Assembly: GCA_030627585.1 (NCBI GenBank)
Contig: DAOURU010000087.1
Span: forward strand, 1-5,584
DNA from: Bacillota bacterium
GTDB taxonomy: Bacteria > Bacillota > DSM-12270 > Thermacetogeniales > Thermacetogeniaceae
Direction of reading: 5' to 3'
Length of the DNA: 5,584 bases
The position numbers were made by a program, and so were the translations under genes. The notes beneath the pieces are model-generated. The model saw only the letters and a program-made list of their open reading frames with translations. It was not told where the DNA came from and made no database searches. Positions 1 to 5,584 of this stretch are shown in pieces. Positions within the stretch are counted from its first letter, which is position 1. Each line of letters begins with the position of its first letter.

Positions 1-2534
1 ACAATTTGGGCCAGGGCCAGGGTTCCGAAGGCCATGGTTCTCGCCCGGGGGAGCAGTTCTGATTGCCCCTGGCAGCCGAGCCAGAAGGCAAAGAGGGCAA
101 GGGCGCCGATTAAAAGACCCTGCCGCGCGATGTAATAACCCATTTTCCCGGCGAAAATTCCGGCGCGGGGAGCGCGGGGATGCCGGTCCATAATCCCTGC
201 CTCCGGCGGGTCGACACCCAGGGCAAGGGCGGGAAGCCCGTCTGTAACCAGGTTGATCCAGAGGATTTGCAGGGCCACGAGCGGGCTCGGGAGGCCCAGG
301 ACGATTGCCGCGAAAATGGCGAGCAGTTCGCTGCTGTTGCAGGAGAGGAGGTAGTGCACTGTTTTTCTGATGTTGGAAAAAATCACCCTTCCTTCCTTTA
401 CTGCGGCGACAATGGTTGCGAAATTATCATCGGCGAGTACCATGTCGGCTGCTTCCTTCGCCACATCTGTTCCCGTAATCCCCATTGCCGCCCCGATGTC
501 AGCCCGGCGCAGGGCAGGGGCGTCATTTACCCCGTCCCCGGTCATTGCCACCACATGCCCTTTTTCTTTGAGCGCCGCGACGATACGCACCTTGTGCTCC
601 GGCGCAACCCTGGCGTAGACGGAGACCCTGTTTACGCGCTCCCGGAATTCCTCGTCAGACAGCCTGTCCAACTCAATTCCTGTTAAAACAAGCCCCCCTT
701 CTTCGTAGATCCCCAGTTCGCGGGCGATGGCGAGGGCCGTAACCTTGTGGTCCCCGGTGATCATCACAGGCTGGATTCCCGCGTGATGGCAGGTTGCCAC
801 GGCTTTCTTTGCTTCCGGGCGGGGGGGATCGATCATGGCCGCCAGGCCGACAAAAACAAGATCCTGTTCGATTTCCTCGGGAATGAGTGTTTCCGGAATC
901 TCCGCCAGCGGTCGAAAGGCTATGCCCAGGACCCTAAGCGCCTGGGCGGCAAGCTCCTCGTTCCGGGAAATTAATTCCCGTTTGATTTCTTCTCTCATCG
1001 GAAGGATGCGGCCCGCCTGCCAGATATGTGTGCAGCGGTTGAGGATGACATCAAAGGCACCTTTGGTGAATGCCAGATACGGTTCCTCTACCGGATAGCG
1101 GTCATCAGGATCGTGATCCCGAGCCGAAAGGTGGATTGTCGTCATCATTTTCCGGTCGGAATCAAAAGGAATTTCTCTCAGGCGGGGGTGAAGTTCTGCA
1201 AGTTTCTCTCCGGCAAGTCCGGCCTTATGGGCTGCGACTACCAGGGCACCCTCTGTCGGGTCGCCCAGCACTTTCCATTTCCGCCGCGGCGCCAGGCCGG
1301 CGGCAAGATCTTCCTCTTCAGCGGGATTCGGCTCCCCTTCTTCCCGGCACAGCTCGGCGTTGTTCGCAAGGGCGCCGATGGTCAGCAAGAGCCTCAGGTT
1401 TTGGTCCTTCTGGGGATCAATCACCTCTTCGCCGGTGCGGTTGCAGGCGCGAAATTCTCCCTGCGGGGCATAACCCTCCCCGCTTACCTTGATCAGGTCT
1501 TCGCCGGTATAAAGGTACTTTACCGTCATTTCGTTTTTCGTAAGGGTCCCGGTTTTATCAGAACAGATTACGGTCGCGGAGCCGAGTGTTTCGACGGCGG
1601 GAAGTTTACGGATAATCGCCTTCCGCCTGGCCATCCGCTGGACGCCCAGGGCGAGCACCATTGTGACTACTGCCGGAAGCCCCTCCGGGATCGCGGCTAC
1701 CGCCAGGCTCACTGCGATAAGAAACATCTGGAACGGGGCAATGTGGCGCAAAAGGCCGGTCGCGAAGATTACACCGCAGAGGGCAACTGCGACTCCCCCC
1801 AGCCACTTGCTGATTTCTTCCAACTTGCGCTGGAGGGGTGTCTGCTCCCGGGGCACCTCTTCCAACATTTCGGCGATCCTCCCGATTTCTGTCTGCATGC
1901 CGGTCGCCACTACGACGGCTGTGCCCTTTCCGTAGGTTGCAATCGTTCCCATGAAAATCTGATTGACGCGGTCTCCGATCGCGATCTCTTCATCAGGAAG
2001 GGGAAGCGGCTGTTTTTCTACAGGTTCGGATTCGCCGGTGAGCGCCGATTCGTCCACTTTCAGGTTTGTGCTGGAAATGAGGCGGGCGTCGGCAGGGATA
2101 AAATCTCCTGCTTCGACTACAATTAGATCACCCGGCACAATTTCCCGGGCTGCAATTTCCTGCTTTTCGCCCCCCCGGACAACCCGCGCCTTGGGCGCGG
2201 CCAGCTTCTGCAGGGCCTCCAGGGATTTTTCTGCCCGGTATTCCTGGGCAAAGCCGATCAGAGCGTTTAGGACCACGATTACAAAAATAACCCCTGCATC
2301 GAGCACTTCTCCTACCGCCGCCGAGATTATGGCGGCTGCGACCAGCAGGAGGACGAGAAATTCCCGAAACTGGGCGACCAGCATCTGCCAGGGGGATCTC
2401 TTTTTCGTTTTTGCCAGTTCGTTGTAACCGATTTGGGCGAGCCGCTCCGGTACCTGGCCGGGAGGGAGCCCTTGCACCAGATTTGTTTCGAGTTTTTCTG
2501 CAATTTCTTCCGGTTTGAGACTGTACCAGCGCAA
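1..2534 (-). CDS. P2A-type (SERCA-like) cation-transporting ATPase, probably calcium export; 3' end cut by window edge
   Basis: Membrane pump that couples ATP hydrolysis to cation export, most likely Ca2+. The minus-strand frame is open from TTG 2534 to the left edge, 844 codons with no stop or frameshift. Motifs in order: helices M1-M2 about residues 58-97; actuator-domain TGES 166-169; M3-M4 about 246-290 with PEGLP 283-287; phosphorylation motif DKTGT with acceptor D326; DPTEG 425-429; nucleotide-domain F457 and KGA 491-493; hinge TGDGVND 665-671; M5 with N733 and E736; M6 with N761, T764 and D765. E284, N733, E736, N761, T764 and D765 line up with calcium ligands of SERCA, which favours Ca2+ over H+ or Na+/K+. 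The final residues (TMAFGTLALAQI) are in M8; family members run to about 880-920 residues, so some 50-70 are missing off the edge. TTG 2534 is chosen because AGGAGG lies 8 nt upstream and the N-terminus MRWYSL fits the family. Bacterial relatives are called PacL or YloB; Mn2+ transport cannot be excluded. Confidence 0.95.
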   Translation of the reverse strand, partial: MRWYSLKPEEIAEKLETNLVQGLPPGQVPERLAQIGYNELAKTKKRSPWQMLVAQFREFLVLLLVAAAIISAAVGEVLDAGVIFVIVVLNALIGFAQEYRAEKSLEALQKLAAPKARVVRGGEKQEIAAREIVPGDLIVVEAGDFIPADARLISSTNLKVDESALTGESEPVEKQPLPLPDEEIAIGDRVNQIFMGTIATYGKGTAVVVATGMQTEIGRIAEMLEEVPREQTPLQRKLEEISKWLGGVAVALCGVIFATGLLRHIAPFQMFLIAVSLAVAAIPEGLPAVVTMVLALGVQRMARRKAIIRKLPAVETLGSATVICSDKTGTLTKNEMTVKYLYTGEDLIKVSGEGYAPQGEFRACNRTGEEVIDPQKDQNLRLLLTIGALANNAELCREEGEPNPAEEEDLAAGLAPRRKWKVLGDPTEGALVVAAHKAGLAGEKLAELHPRLREIPFDSDRKMMTTIHLSARDHDPDDRYPVEEPYLAFTKGAFDVILNRCTHIWQAGRILPMREEIKRELISRNEELAAQALRVLGIAFRPLAEIPETLIPEEIEQDLVFVGLAAMIDPPRPEAKKAVATCHHAGIQPVMITGDHKVTALAIARELGIYEEGGLVLTGIELDRLSDEEFRERVNRVSVYARVAPEHKVRIVAALKEKGHVVAMTGDGVNDAPALRRADIGAAMGITGTDVAKEAADMVLADDNFATIVAAVKEGRVIFSNIRKTVHYLLSCNSSELLAIFAAIVLGLPSPLVALQILWINLVTDGLPALALGVDPPEAGIMDRHPRAPRAGIFAGKMGYYIARQGLLIGALALFAFWLGCQGQSELLPRARTMAFGTLALAQI

Positions 2535-2648
2535 GCAAAAGCCCTCCTGTAATTGTATGACAGCCGAATTCTGAATCCTTTTAATTTTGCGGCTCCAGCG
2601 CGCGAAAACAGCGCTGCCCTGGTAACCTGTTTATCCCTGATTTATGCT
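2535..2648 (-). other. 5' leader of the ATPase mRNA (about 114 nt)
   Basis: This is the untranslated stretch between the predicted transcription start (about 2648) and TTG 2534. It contains one modest inverted repeat, CAGCGC at 2611-2616 and GCGCTG at 2596-2601 in transcript sense, with a 9-nt loop. No T-tract follows, so it is not a terminator. I see no known riboswitch core in it; in particular, I do not recognise the conserved yybP-ykoY manganese motif that precedes some bacterial cation ATPases. It has no convincing small open reading frame. Confidence 0.4.
2543..2548 (-). promoter_or_regulatory. Ribosome binding site of the ATPase gene
   Basis: AGGAGG stands 8 nt before TTG 2534. It decides the start: another TTG at 2538 is only 4 nt from the site and opens a different frame without any P-type ATPase similarity. 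No ATG or GTG lies nearby in the ATPase frame. Confidence 0.85.
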
Positions 2649-2654
2649 GGACAA

Positions 2655-2665
2655 ATTATATCATA
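2655..2665 (-). promoter_or_regulatory. Extended -10 promoter for the ATPase gene
   Basis: On the minus strand the sequence TATGATATAAT combines a perfect -10 hexamer (TATAAT, 2655-2660) with a TG one base upstream, the extended -10 form recognised by sigma-70/sigma-A. No good TTGACA is seen 16-18 bp upstream, which is typical of extended -10 promoters. It lies downstream of the bioY terminator, so the ATPase is probably an independent transcription unit starting near 2648. The role is inferred from sequence only. Confidence 0.65.
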
Positions 2666-2723
2666 ATAGTTTTTACCTCTTGCCCTAATTTCATTACCTT
2701 TAGAAAAGCAAAAAATGAGTTGG

Positions 2724-2764
2724 ACAAAACAAACGACCGGCGCTATTTGAAACAGATCCGGCCG
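2724..2764 (-). terminator. Intrinsic terminator after bioY
   Basis: In transcript sense, CGGCCGG (2764-2758) pairs with CCGGTCG (2740-2734) in a 7-bp stem with one G-U pair. A smaller inner stem, CTGTT with AATAG, can form in the loop. A T-rich run with 8 T in 10 bases (TTTGTTTTGT) follows at once. The hairpin begins 54 nt after the bioY stop codon and upstream of the ATPase promoter, so it separates the two units. Confidence 0.8.
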
Positions 2765-2818
2765 GCCCTCAAAAAAGTATTATTAAGTTGTTTTTTCTAG
2801 CAAATTTTCTTCCGGGGA

Positions 2819-3424
2819 CTAAAACCTGCGCCGGGGGATGATGCTGCGCGCCAGTGCCGAAGCAGCCGCGATCTTTACGAGATCCCCGGAGATGAAGGGG
2901 AGCGTGCCGAGCATGAGCAGCTCTTTAAGTTCCCAGACCCCCGTGACATGGCCCAGCCAGAGGAGTCCCGCGCCGTGGATGAAGATGAAGTTAGCGGCCA
3001 GCATCAACAGGACTAGGCCCGGCAGCCGGCGCGCAAAAGAGTACCGGTCGCACATAAAACCCATGAAGGATGAAGCCAGGATAAAGCCGGCCAAGTAGCC
3101 CCCGGTCGGCCCTGCCAGTGCGGCCCACCCGCTGCTGGCCGCGGCAAACCAGGGAACACCTGCTCCGCCCAGCACAAGGTAGAAGGTTGTGCTCAAAAAA
3201 CCTCCTCCCGCGCCCAGCAGGACGCCCATCAAAAGAACGGCAAAGGTTTGACCGGTGATGGGAACCGGCGTCCAGGAGAGGGGGATTTTAATCTGGGCCG
3301 TCAGGCCGATTACCGCGGCGCCAAGCAGGCTCAGTCCCAGCTTTACCGGGAGGCTTGTTGTTTTCCGCCAGTGGAATACCTCCTGGCGCAAATTCTCCAC
3401 TCCTTCCCACGCGTTCGCTGTCAA
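2819..3424 (-). CDS. bioY: BioY, biotin-binding S component of an ECF-type biotin transporter
   Basis: Integral membrane protein that binds biotin and brings it into the cell, normally with an energy-coupling module (EcfA ATPases and EcfT). The product has 201 residues, usual for the family, and is hydrophobic with about six predicted membrane segments. Family landmarks visible: an N-terminal segment ending in TPVPITGQTFAVLL (52-65), a small-residue-rich helix, GPTGGYLAGF (105-114), and the C-terminal PFISGDLVK (176-184) with the conserved Asp181 and Lys184. It ends in a basic RRR tail and a TAG stop. Start: TTG 3424 has GGAGG 7 nt upstream and lies about 22 nt after the predicted transcription start; the open frame extends to TTG 3481, but that codon is in the -35 box of the promoter. 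TTG 3391 (preceded by AAGGAG) is a weaker alternative. No ecfA, ecfT or biotin-synthesis gene is in view, so it may share a housekeeping module encoded elsewhere. Transport of biotin rather than a related vitamin is inferred from family similarity. Confidence 0.93.
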   Translation of the reverse strand: MTANAWEGVENLRQEVFHWRKTTSLPVKLGLSLLGAAVIGLTAQIKIPLSWTPVPITGQTFAVLLMGVLLGAGGGFLSTTFYLVLGGAGVPWFAAASSGWAALAGPTGGYLAGFILASSFMGFMCDRYSFARRLPGLVLLMLAANFIFIHGAGLLWLGHVTGVWELKELLMLGTLPFISGDLVKIAAASALARSIIPRRRF

Positions 3425-3431
3425 GGCAATC

Positions 3432-3436
3432 CCTCC
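3432..3436 (-). promoter_or_regulatory. Ribosome binding site of bioY
   Basis: GGAGG, within the longer purine run GGGAGGG (3431-3437), is placed 7 nt before TTG 3424. It supports the 201-residue start over the 19-residue longer reading. Confidence 0.7.
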
Positions 3437-3452
3437 CAAAAAATTTTCCTTA

Positions 3453-3481
3453 ATCTTACCACGGTGCCCCCCAAATGTCAA
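3453..3481 (-). promoter_or_regulatory. Sigma-A-type promoter of bioY
   Basis: Perfect -35 TTGACA (3476-3481), exactly 17 bp of spacer, and -10 TAAGAT (3453-3458, 4 of 6 consensus bases). The predicted start of transcription is near 3446, leaving a leader of about 22 nt. The -35 box lies wholly inside the proximal half of the inverted repeat at 3473-3509, so a protein bound there would block RNA polymerase. Confidence 0.8.
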
Positions 3482-3509
3482 CCAAGTAAAATTAACCCCG
3501 TCGACATTT
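3473..3509 (-). promoter_or_regulatory. Inverted repeat resembling a BirA biotin operator, over the bioY -35 box
   Basis: In transcript sense, AAATGTCGAC (3509-3500) and GTTGACATTT (3482-3473) are inverted copies matching at 9 of 10 positions, 17 bp apart. The known BirA operator pattern is TTGTNAACC, 14-16 bases, then GGTTNACAA. Here the arms read ATGTCGACG, 15 bases, GGTTGACAT, so arm polarity and spacing fit while the arms deviate at several bases. Position over the -35 box of a biotin-transporter gene is what a biotin-responsive repressor site should have. Assignment to BirA is inference; another dimeric repressor could bind. Confidence 0.6.
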
Positions 3510-3514
3510 ATGAT

Positions 3515-3548
3515 AAAAAATAAGCCCCCGCGCTTTCTGCCGGGGGCT
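3515..3548 (-). terminator. Strong intrinsic terminator of the groES-groEL operon
   Basis: In transcript sense, AGCCCCCG (3548-3541) pairs perfectly with CGGGGGCT (3530-3523), an 8-bp GC-rich stem with a 10-nt loop, followed by TATTTTTT. It begins 45 nt after the groEL stop and ends just before the bioY control region, so bioY expression should depend mainly on its own promoter. No T-run is seen on the plus-strand side, so it acts in one direction. Confidence 0.92.
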
Positions 3549-3593
3549 GTAATGCCTTTCCCGCAACACTGTTTTGGAGGAGCCGCTGGCTGC

Positions 3594-5213
3594 TTAGTAG
3601 TCCATTTCCGGGCCGGGATAGGGCGGAGTCTTTTCTTTCTTTTGCGGAATTTCTGACACCAGCGCTTCTGTTGTCAACAGCATCGAAGCAATGCTGGCGG
3701 CGTTCTGGAGGGCGCTCCGGGTTACTTTGTACGGGTCTACGATTCCTGCTTTAACCATATCTACATATTCTTCGGTCATGGCATCGAAACCGATGCCCGG
3801 TTTTTCGTTCTTGATCCGCTCGATGGCAACCGATCCTTCCAGGCCGGCGTTTTCAACGATCTGGCGGAGCGGTTCTTCCAGCGCCCGGCGCACGATCTTA
3901 ACGCCAACCCGCTCGTCACCCGCAATGTTTATTTCGTCCAAAGCAGAAATTACGTTGACCAGGGCCGTCCCTCCACCAGGGATAATCCCTTCTTCAACAG
4001 CGGCGCGGGTCGCAGAAAGGGCGTCTTCGATCCGGTGCTTTTTCTCTTTGAGTTCGGTTTCGGTGGCAGCTCCGACCTTGATCACGGCAACACCACCGGC
4101 CAGTTTCGCCAGGCGTTCCTGGAGTTTTTCCCTGTCGTAGTCGGATGTTGTCTCATCAATCTGGGCCTTGATCTGGTTGACGCGCGCCTTGACATCATCG
4201 GAGGAACCGTAACCTTCAACGATCGTGGTCTTCTCTTTGCCGATTTTCACCTTCTTCGCCCGACCGAGCATGTTAATGTCCACGTTCTCCAGTTTGTACC
4301 CCATGTCTTCGGAAATGAAGGTGCCGCCTGTCAGAATTGCAATGTCCTCGAGCATCGCCTTGCGGCGGTCGCCAAAGGCAGGCGCCTTCACCGCGGTACA
4401 CGTGAGAATTCCGCGCAGCTTGTTCACAACCAGGGTGGCGAGAGCTTCCCCTTCTACATCCTCGGCAATGATCAGGAGCGGCTTGCCTGTCCGCACAACC
4501 TTCTCCAGGAGCGGGAGGAAGTCGGCGACGGCAGAGATCTTTTTCTCGTGGATTAATATGTAGGGCTCTTCAAGTTCTGCTTCCATAGCTTCGGCGTTGG
4601 TGATAAAGTAAGGAGAGATGTAGCCGCGGTCGAATTCCATTCCTTCAACAACTTCTACTGAGGTTTCCATACCCTTGGATTCTTCAACGGTAATGACGCC
4701 GTCTTTTCCTACTTTCTCCATTGCTTCGGCGATCAGTTCTCCAATTTCTTTATCGTTTCCGGCGATAGCTGCAACGTGGGTGATTGATTCCTTGGTTTCT
4801 ACCGGGATGCTGAATTTTTTCATGGCATCGACTGCTTTTTCAACAGCTTTGTCAATCCCGCGCTTCAAGAAGATGGGGTTTGCTCCGGCGGTGACGTTTT
4901 TTAGGCCTTCGGTAACAATGGCCTGAGCGAGCACAGTTGCTGTTGTCGTCCCGTCCCCGGCAATTTCGTTTGTTTTTGAAGCGACTTCTTTGCAAAGCTG
5001 AGCTCCCATATTTTCATAGGGATCTTCCAGTTCGATTTCTTTTGCTACGGTTACCCCGTCCTTAGTAATTGTCGGAGAGCCAAACTTTTTCTCCAACACG
5101 ACGTTCCGGCCTTTCGGCCCCAGTGTTGTTTTTACAGCCTCCCCGACAATGTTGACTCCTCTTTCAAGCTTGCGTCTCGCTTCAACATTGAAGACAATTT
5201 GCTTGGCAGGCAT
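3594..5213 (-). CDS. groEL: GroEL, 60-kDa chaperonin
   Basis: Cytosolic chaperonin subunit. Two heptameric rings enclose unfolded protein and, with the GroES lid, fold it in ATP-driven cycles. The 539-residue product aligns along the whole family length. Visible landmarks: the nucleotide-binding LGPKGRNV (31-38); DGTTT (87-91), with D87 at the nucleotide-site position; the apical domain, roughly 190-375; the [13 protein letters not shown] stretch beginning at the catalytic Asp D397; and the family signature [12 protein letters not shown] (404-415). Start ATG 5213 gives the canonical MPAKQI N-terminus, preceded by AGGAGG at a somewhat long 11-nt spacing. The gene follows groES by 65 nt in the usual operon order. 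The odd point is the C-terminus: instead of the Gly-Gly-Met repeats common in bacterial GroEL, it ends in a short Lys/Pro-rich tail, [15 protein letters not shown] (525-539), with a TAA stop. No frameshift is apparent there. Confidence 0.99.
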   Translation of the reverse strand: MPAKQIVFNVEARRKLERGVNIVGEAVKTTLGPKGRNVVLEKKFGSPTITKDGVTVAKEIELEDPYENMGAQLCKEVASKTNEIAGDGTTTATVLAQAIVTEGLKNVTAGANPIFLKRGIDKAVEKAVDAMKKFSIPVETKESITHVAAIAGNDKEIGELIAEAMEKVGKDGVITVEESKGMETSVEVVEGMEFDRGYISPYFITNAEAMEAELEEPYILIHEKKISAVADFLPLLEKVVRTGKPLLIIAEDVEGEALATLVVNKLRGILTCTAVKAPAFGDRRKAMLEDIAILTGGTFISEDMGYKLENVDINMLGRAKKVKIGKEKTTIVEGYGSSDDVKARVNQIKAQIDETTSDYDREKLQERLAKLAGGVAVIKVGAATETELKEKKHRIEDALSATRAAVEEGIIPGGGTALVNVISALDEINIAGDERVGVKIVRRALEEPLRQIVENAGLEGSVAIERIKNEKPGIGFDAMTEEYVDMVKAGIVDPYKVTRSALQNAASIASMLLTTEALVSEIPQKKEKTPPYPGPEMDY

Positions 5214-5224
5214 AAATCTGATTA

Positions 5225-5230
5225 CCTCCT
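5225..5230 (-). promoter_or_regulatory. Ribosome binding site of groEL
   Basis: AGGAGG (part of GAGGAGGTAA) sits 11 nt before ATG 5213. The spacing is longer than the usual 6-9 nt, but no alternative in-frame start is better placed. Confidence 0.75.
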
Positions 5231-5235
5231 CAGTT

Positions 5236-5271
5236 AAAAAGTTCTACTTGGGCAAAAAGTTCCGCTTGCGG
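5236..5271. repeat. Two-copy imperfect 18-bp tandem repeat between groES and groEL
   Basis: On the plus strand, AAAAAGTTCTACTTGGGC (5236-5253) is followed directly by AAAAAGTTCCGCTTGCGG (5254-5271), identical at 14 of 18 positions, including the first nine bases. It fills just over half of the 65-nt intergenic gap. It looks like a small local duplication; no function is evident. Confidence 0.6.
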
Positions 5272-5278
5272 TTGAGCC

Positions 5279-5563
5279 TTATTCTCTAATCGCTAAAATA
5301 TCGTTTTCCCGCATGATGAGGTATTCTTCACCCTCAATTTTGACTTCGGTGCCACCGTATTTTGCGTAGATGACCTTGTCCCCAACTTTGACTTCAGGCT
5401 CGACGCGCCTTCCATTTTCAAGGAGACGGCCCGGGCCCACTGCGATCACCTCTCCTTCTTGGGGCTTTTCCTTTGCGGTATCGGGAAGGATAATCCCCCC
5501 TTCTGTTTTTTCCTCCTTCGAGAGAGGTTTCACTACTACGTGGTCACCAAGTGGCTTTAGCAT
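5279..5563 (-). CDS. groES: GroES, 10-kDa co-chaperonin
   Basis: Heptameric lid that caps the GroEL cavity and coordinates its ATP cycle. The 94-residue product is the normal family length. It opens with the conserved strand [13 protein letters not shown] (1-13). The mobile loop that docks on GroEL contains GGIILP (22-27). Next come GEVIAVGPG (37-45), [18 protein letters not shown] (58-75) and the C-terminal [12 protein letters not shown] (81-92), all typical. Start: ATG 5563 is preferred because AGGAGG (5571-5576) stands 7 nt upstream; an in-frame TTG at 5569 would add two residues but lies only 1 nt from the site. It is the first gene of the groES-groEL operon. The promoter, and any CIRCE element for HrcA heat-shock repression, would be beyond the right edge, since only 21 nt upstream are visible. 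Residue 8 is His where Lys or Arg is usual. Confidence 0.98.
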   Translation of the reverse strand: MLKPLGDHVVVKPLSKEEKTEGGIILPDTAKEKPQEGEVIAVGPGRLLENGRRVEPEVKVGDKVIYAKYGGTEVKIEGEEYLIMRENDILAIRE

Positions 5564-5570
5564 TAGCAAC

Positions 5571-5576
5571 CCTCCT
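5571..5576 (-). promoter_or_regulatory. Ribosome binding site of groES
   Basis: AGGAGG lies 7 nt before ATG 5563, an optimal spacing. It decides the start in favour of ATG over the in-frame TTG at 5569. Confidence 0.85.
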
Positions 5577-5584
5577 CAAAATGG

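Noticed and set aside
1026..2126. A 366-codon open frame on the plus strand
   Set aside because: It is entirely antisense to the P-type ATPase. Its composition is that of a reverse-strand shadow (Gly/Arg/His/Cys-rich, no recognisable domain), and the minus-strand frame contains every ATPase motif.
2128..2538. A 136-codon minus-strand open frame beginning at TTG 2538
   Set aside because: It is out of frame with the ATPase, whose start is the neighbouring TTG at 2534. Its product is Arg/Pro/Gly-rich and resembles nothing, and its start is only 4 nt from the ribosome binding site.
2596..2616. Hairpin CAGCGC/GCGCTG as a terminator or attenuator
   Set aside because: The stem is only 6 bp and no T-run follows on the transcript strand, so there is no case for intrinsic termination.
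2535..2650. Possible yybP-ykoY-type manganese riboswitch before the ATPase
   Set aside because: The context is suggestive, but the conserved core motifs cannot be found by eye in the leader; only one generic hairpin is visible.
2777..2803. Weak promoter-like TTGCTA with an AT-rich -10 region just after bioY
   Set aside because: Spacing and hexamers are poor, and any transcript would run straight into the terminator at 2724-2764. The extended -10 at 2655-2665 is far better.
3691..4926. Several plus-strand open frames of 80-175 codons across groEL
   Set aside because: All are antisense to the fully conserved groEL gene and have no ribosome binding site or recognisable product.
5564..5584. CIRCE heat-shock operator (HrcA site) before groES
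   Set aside because: It is expected in this lineage, but only 21 nt upstream of groES are present and they contain just the ribosome binding site, so nothing can be claimed.
1..5584. CRISPR array, tRNA or rRNA gene, insertion sequence, phage or defence system
   Set aside because: The four genes and their control regions account for nearly all of the window. No repeat-spacer pattern, transposase, tRNA-like cloverleaf or attachment site was seen on either strand.

Overview
The window carries four genes, all on the minus strand, so transcription runs from high to low coordinates: groES, groEL, bioY, and a P-type cation-transporting ATPase whose 3' end runs off the left edge. The content is consistent with a moderately GC-rich, Gram-positive-type anaerobe of the Clostridia (Desulfotomaculum / Moorella / Thermacetogenium-like). 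The grounds are strong AGGAGG ribosome binding sites in front of every gene, TTG start codons in two of four genes, a stand-alone bioY, and GroES/GroEL sequences of Firmicutes type. The taxonomic assignment is inference from style, not a match I could compute.

Layout from right to left. groES (5563-5279) and groEL (5213-3594) form the classical bicistronic chaperonin operon with a 65-nt gap. Its promoter, and any CIRCE/HrcA operator, lies beyond the right edge. The operon ends in a strong intrinsic terminator (3515-3548). Directly after it sits a compact control region for bioY: a 37-bp imperfect inverted repeat (3473-3509) with the geometry of a BirA biotin operator, whose proximal half contains the -35 box of a sigma-A-type promoter (-35 TTGACA, 17-bp spacer, -10 TAAGAT). 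This placement shows that bioY must start at TTG 3424, not at the first in-frame TTG inside the promoter. bioY (biotin transporter S component) ends in its own intrinsic terminator (2724-2764).

The 284-nt gap 2535-2818 holds that terminator, a perfect extended -10 promoter (2655-2665) and a leader of about 114 nt for the ATPase. The ATPase starts at TTG 2534 and stays open for 844 codons. It has all hallmark motifs of the P2A (SERCA-like) calcium pumps, and lacks only the end of M8 and M9-M10 because of the window edge.

Functionally these are three independent transcription units: protein folding, biotin uptake and cation export. Nothing here looks like a new defence, mobile or biosynthetic system. 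The most useful second-look item is the BirA-like operator on the bioY promoter.
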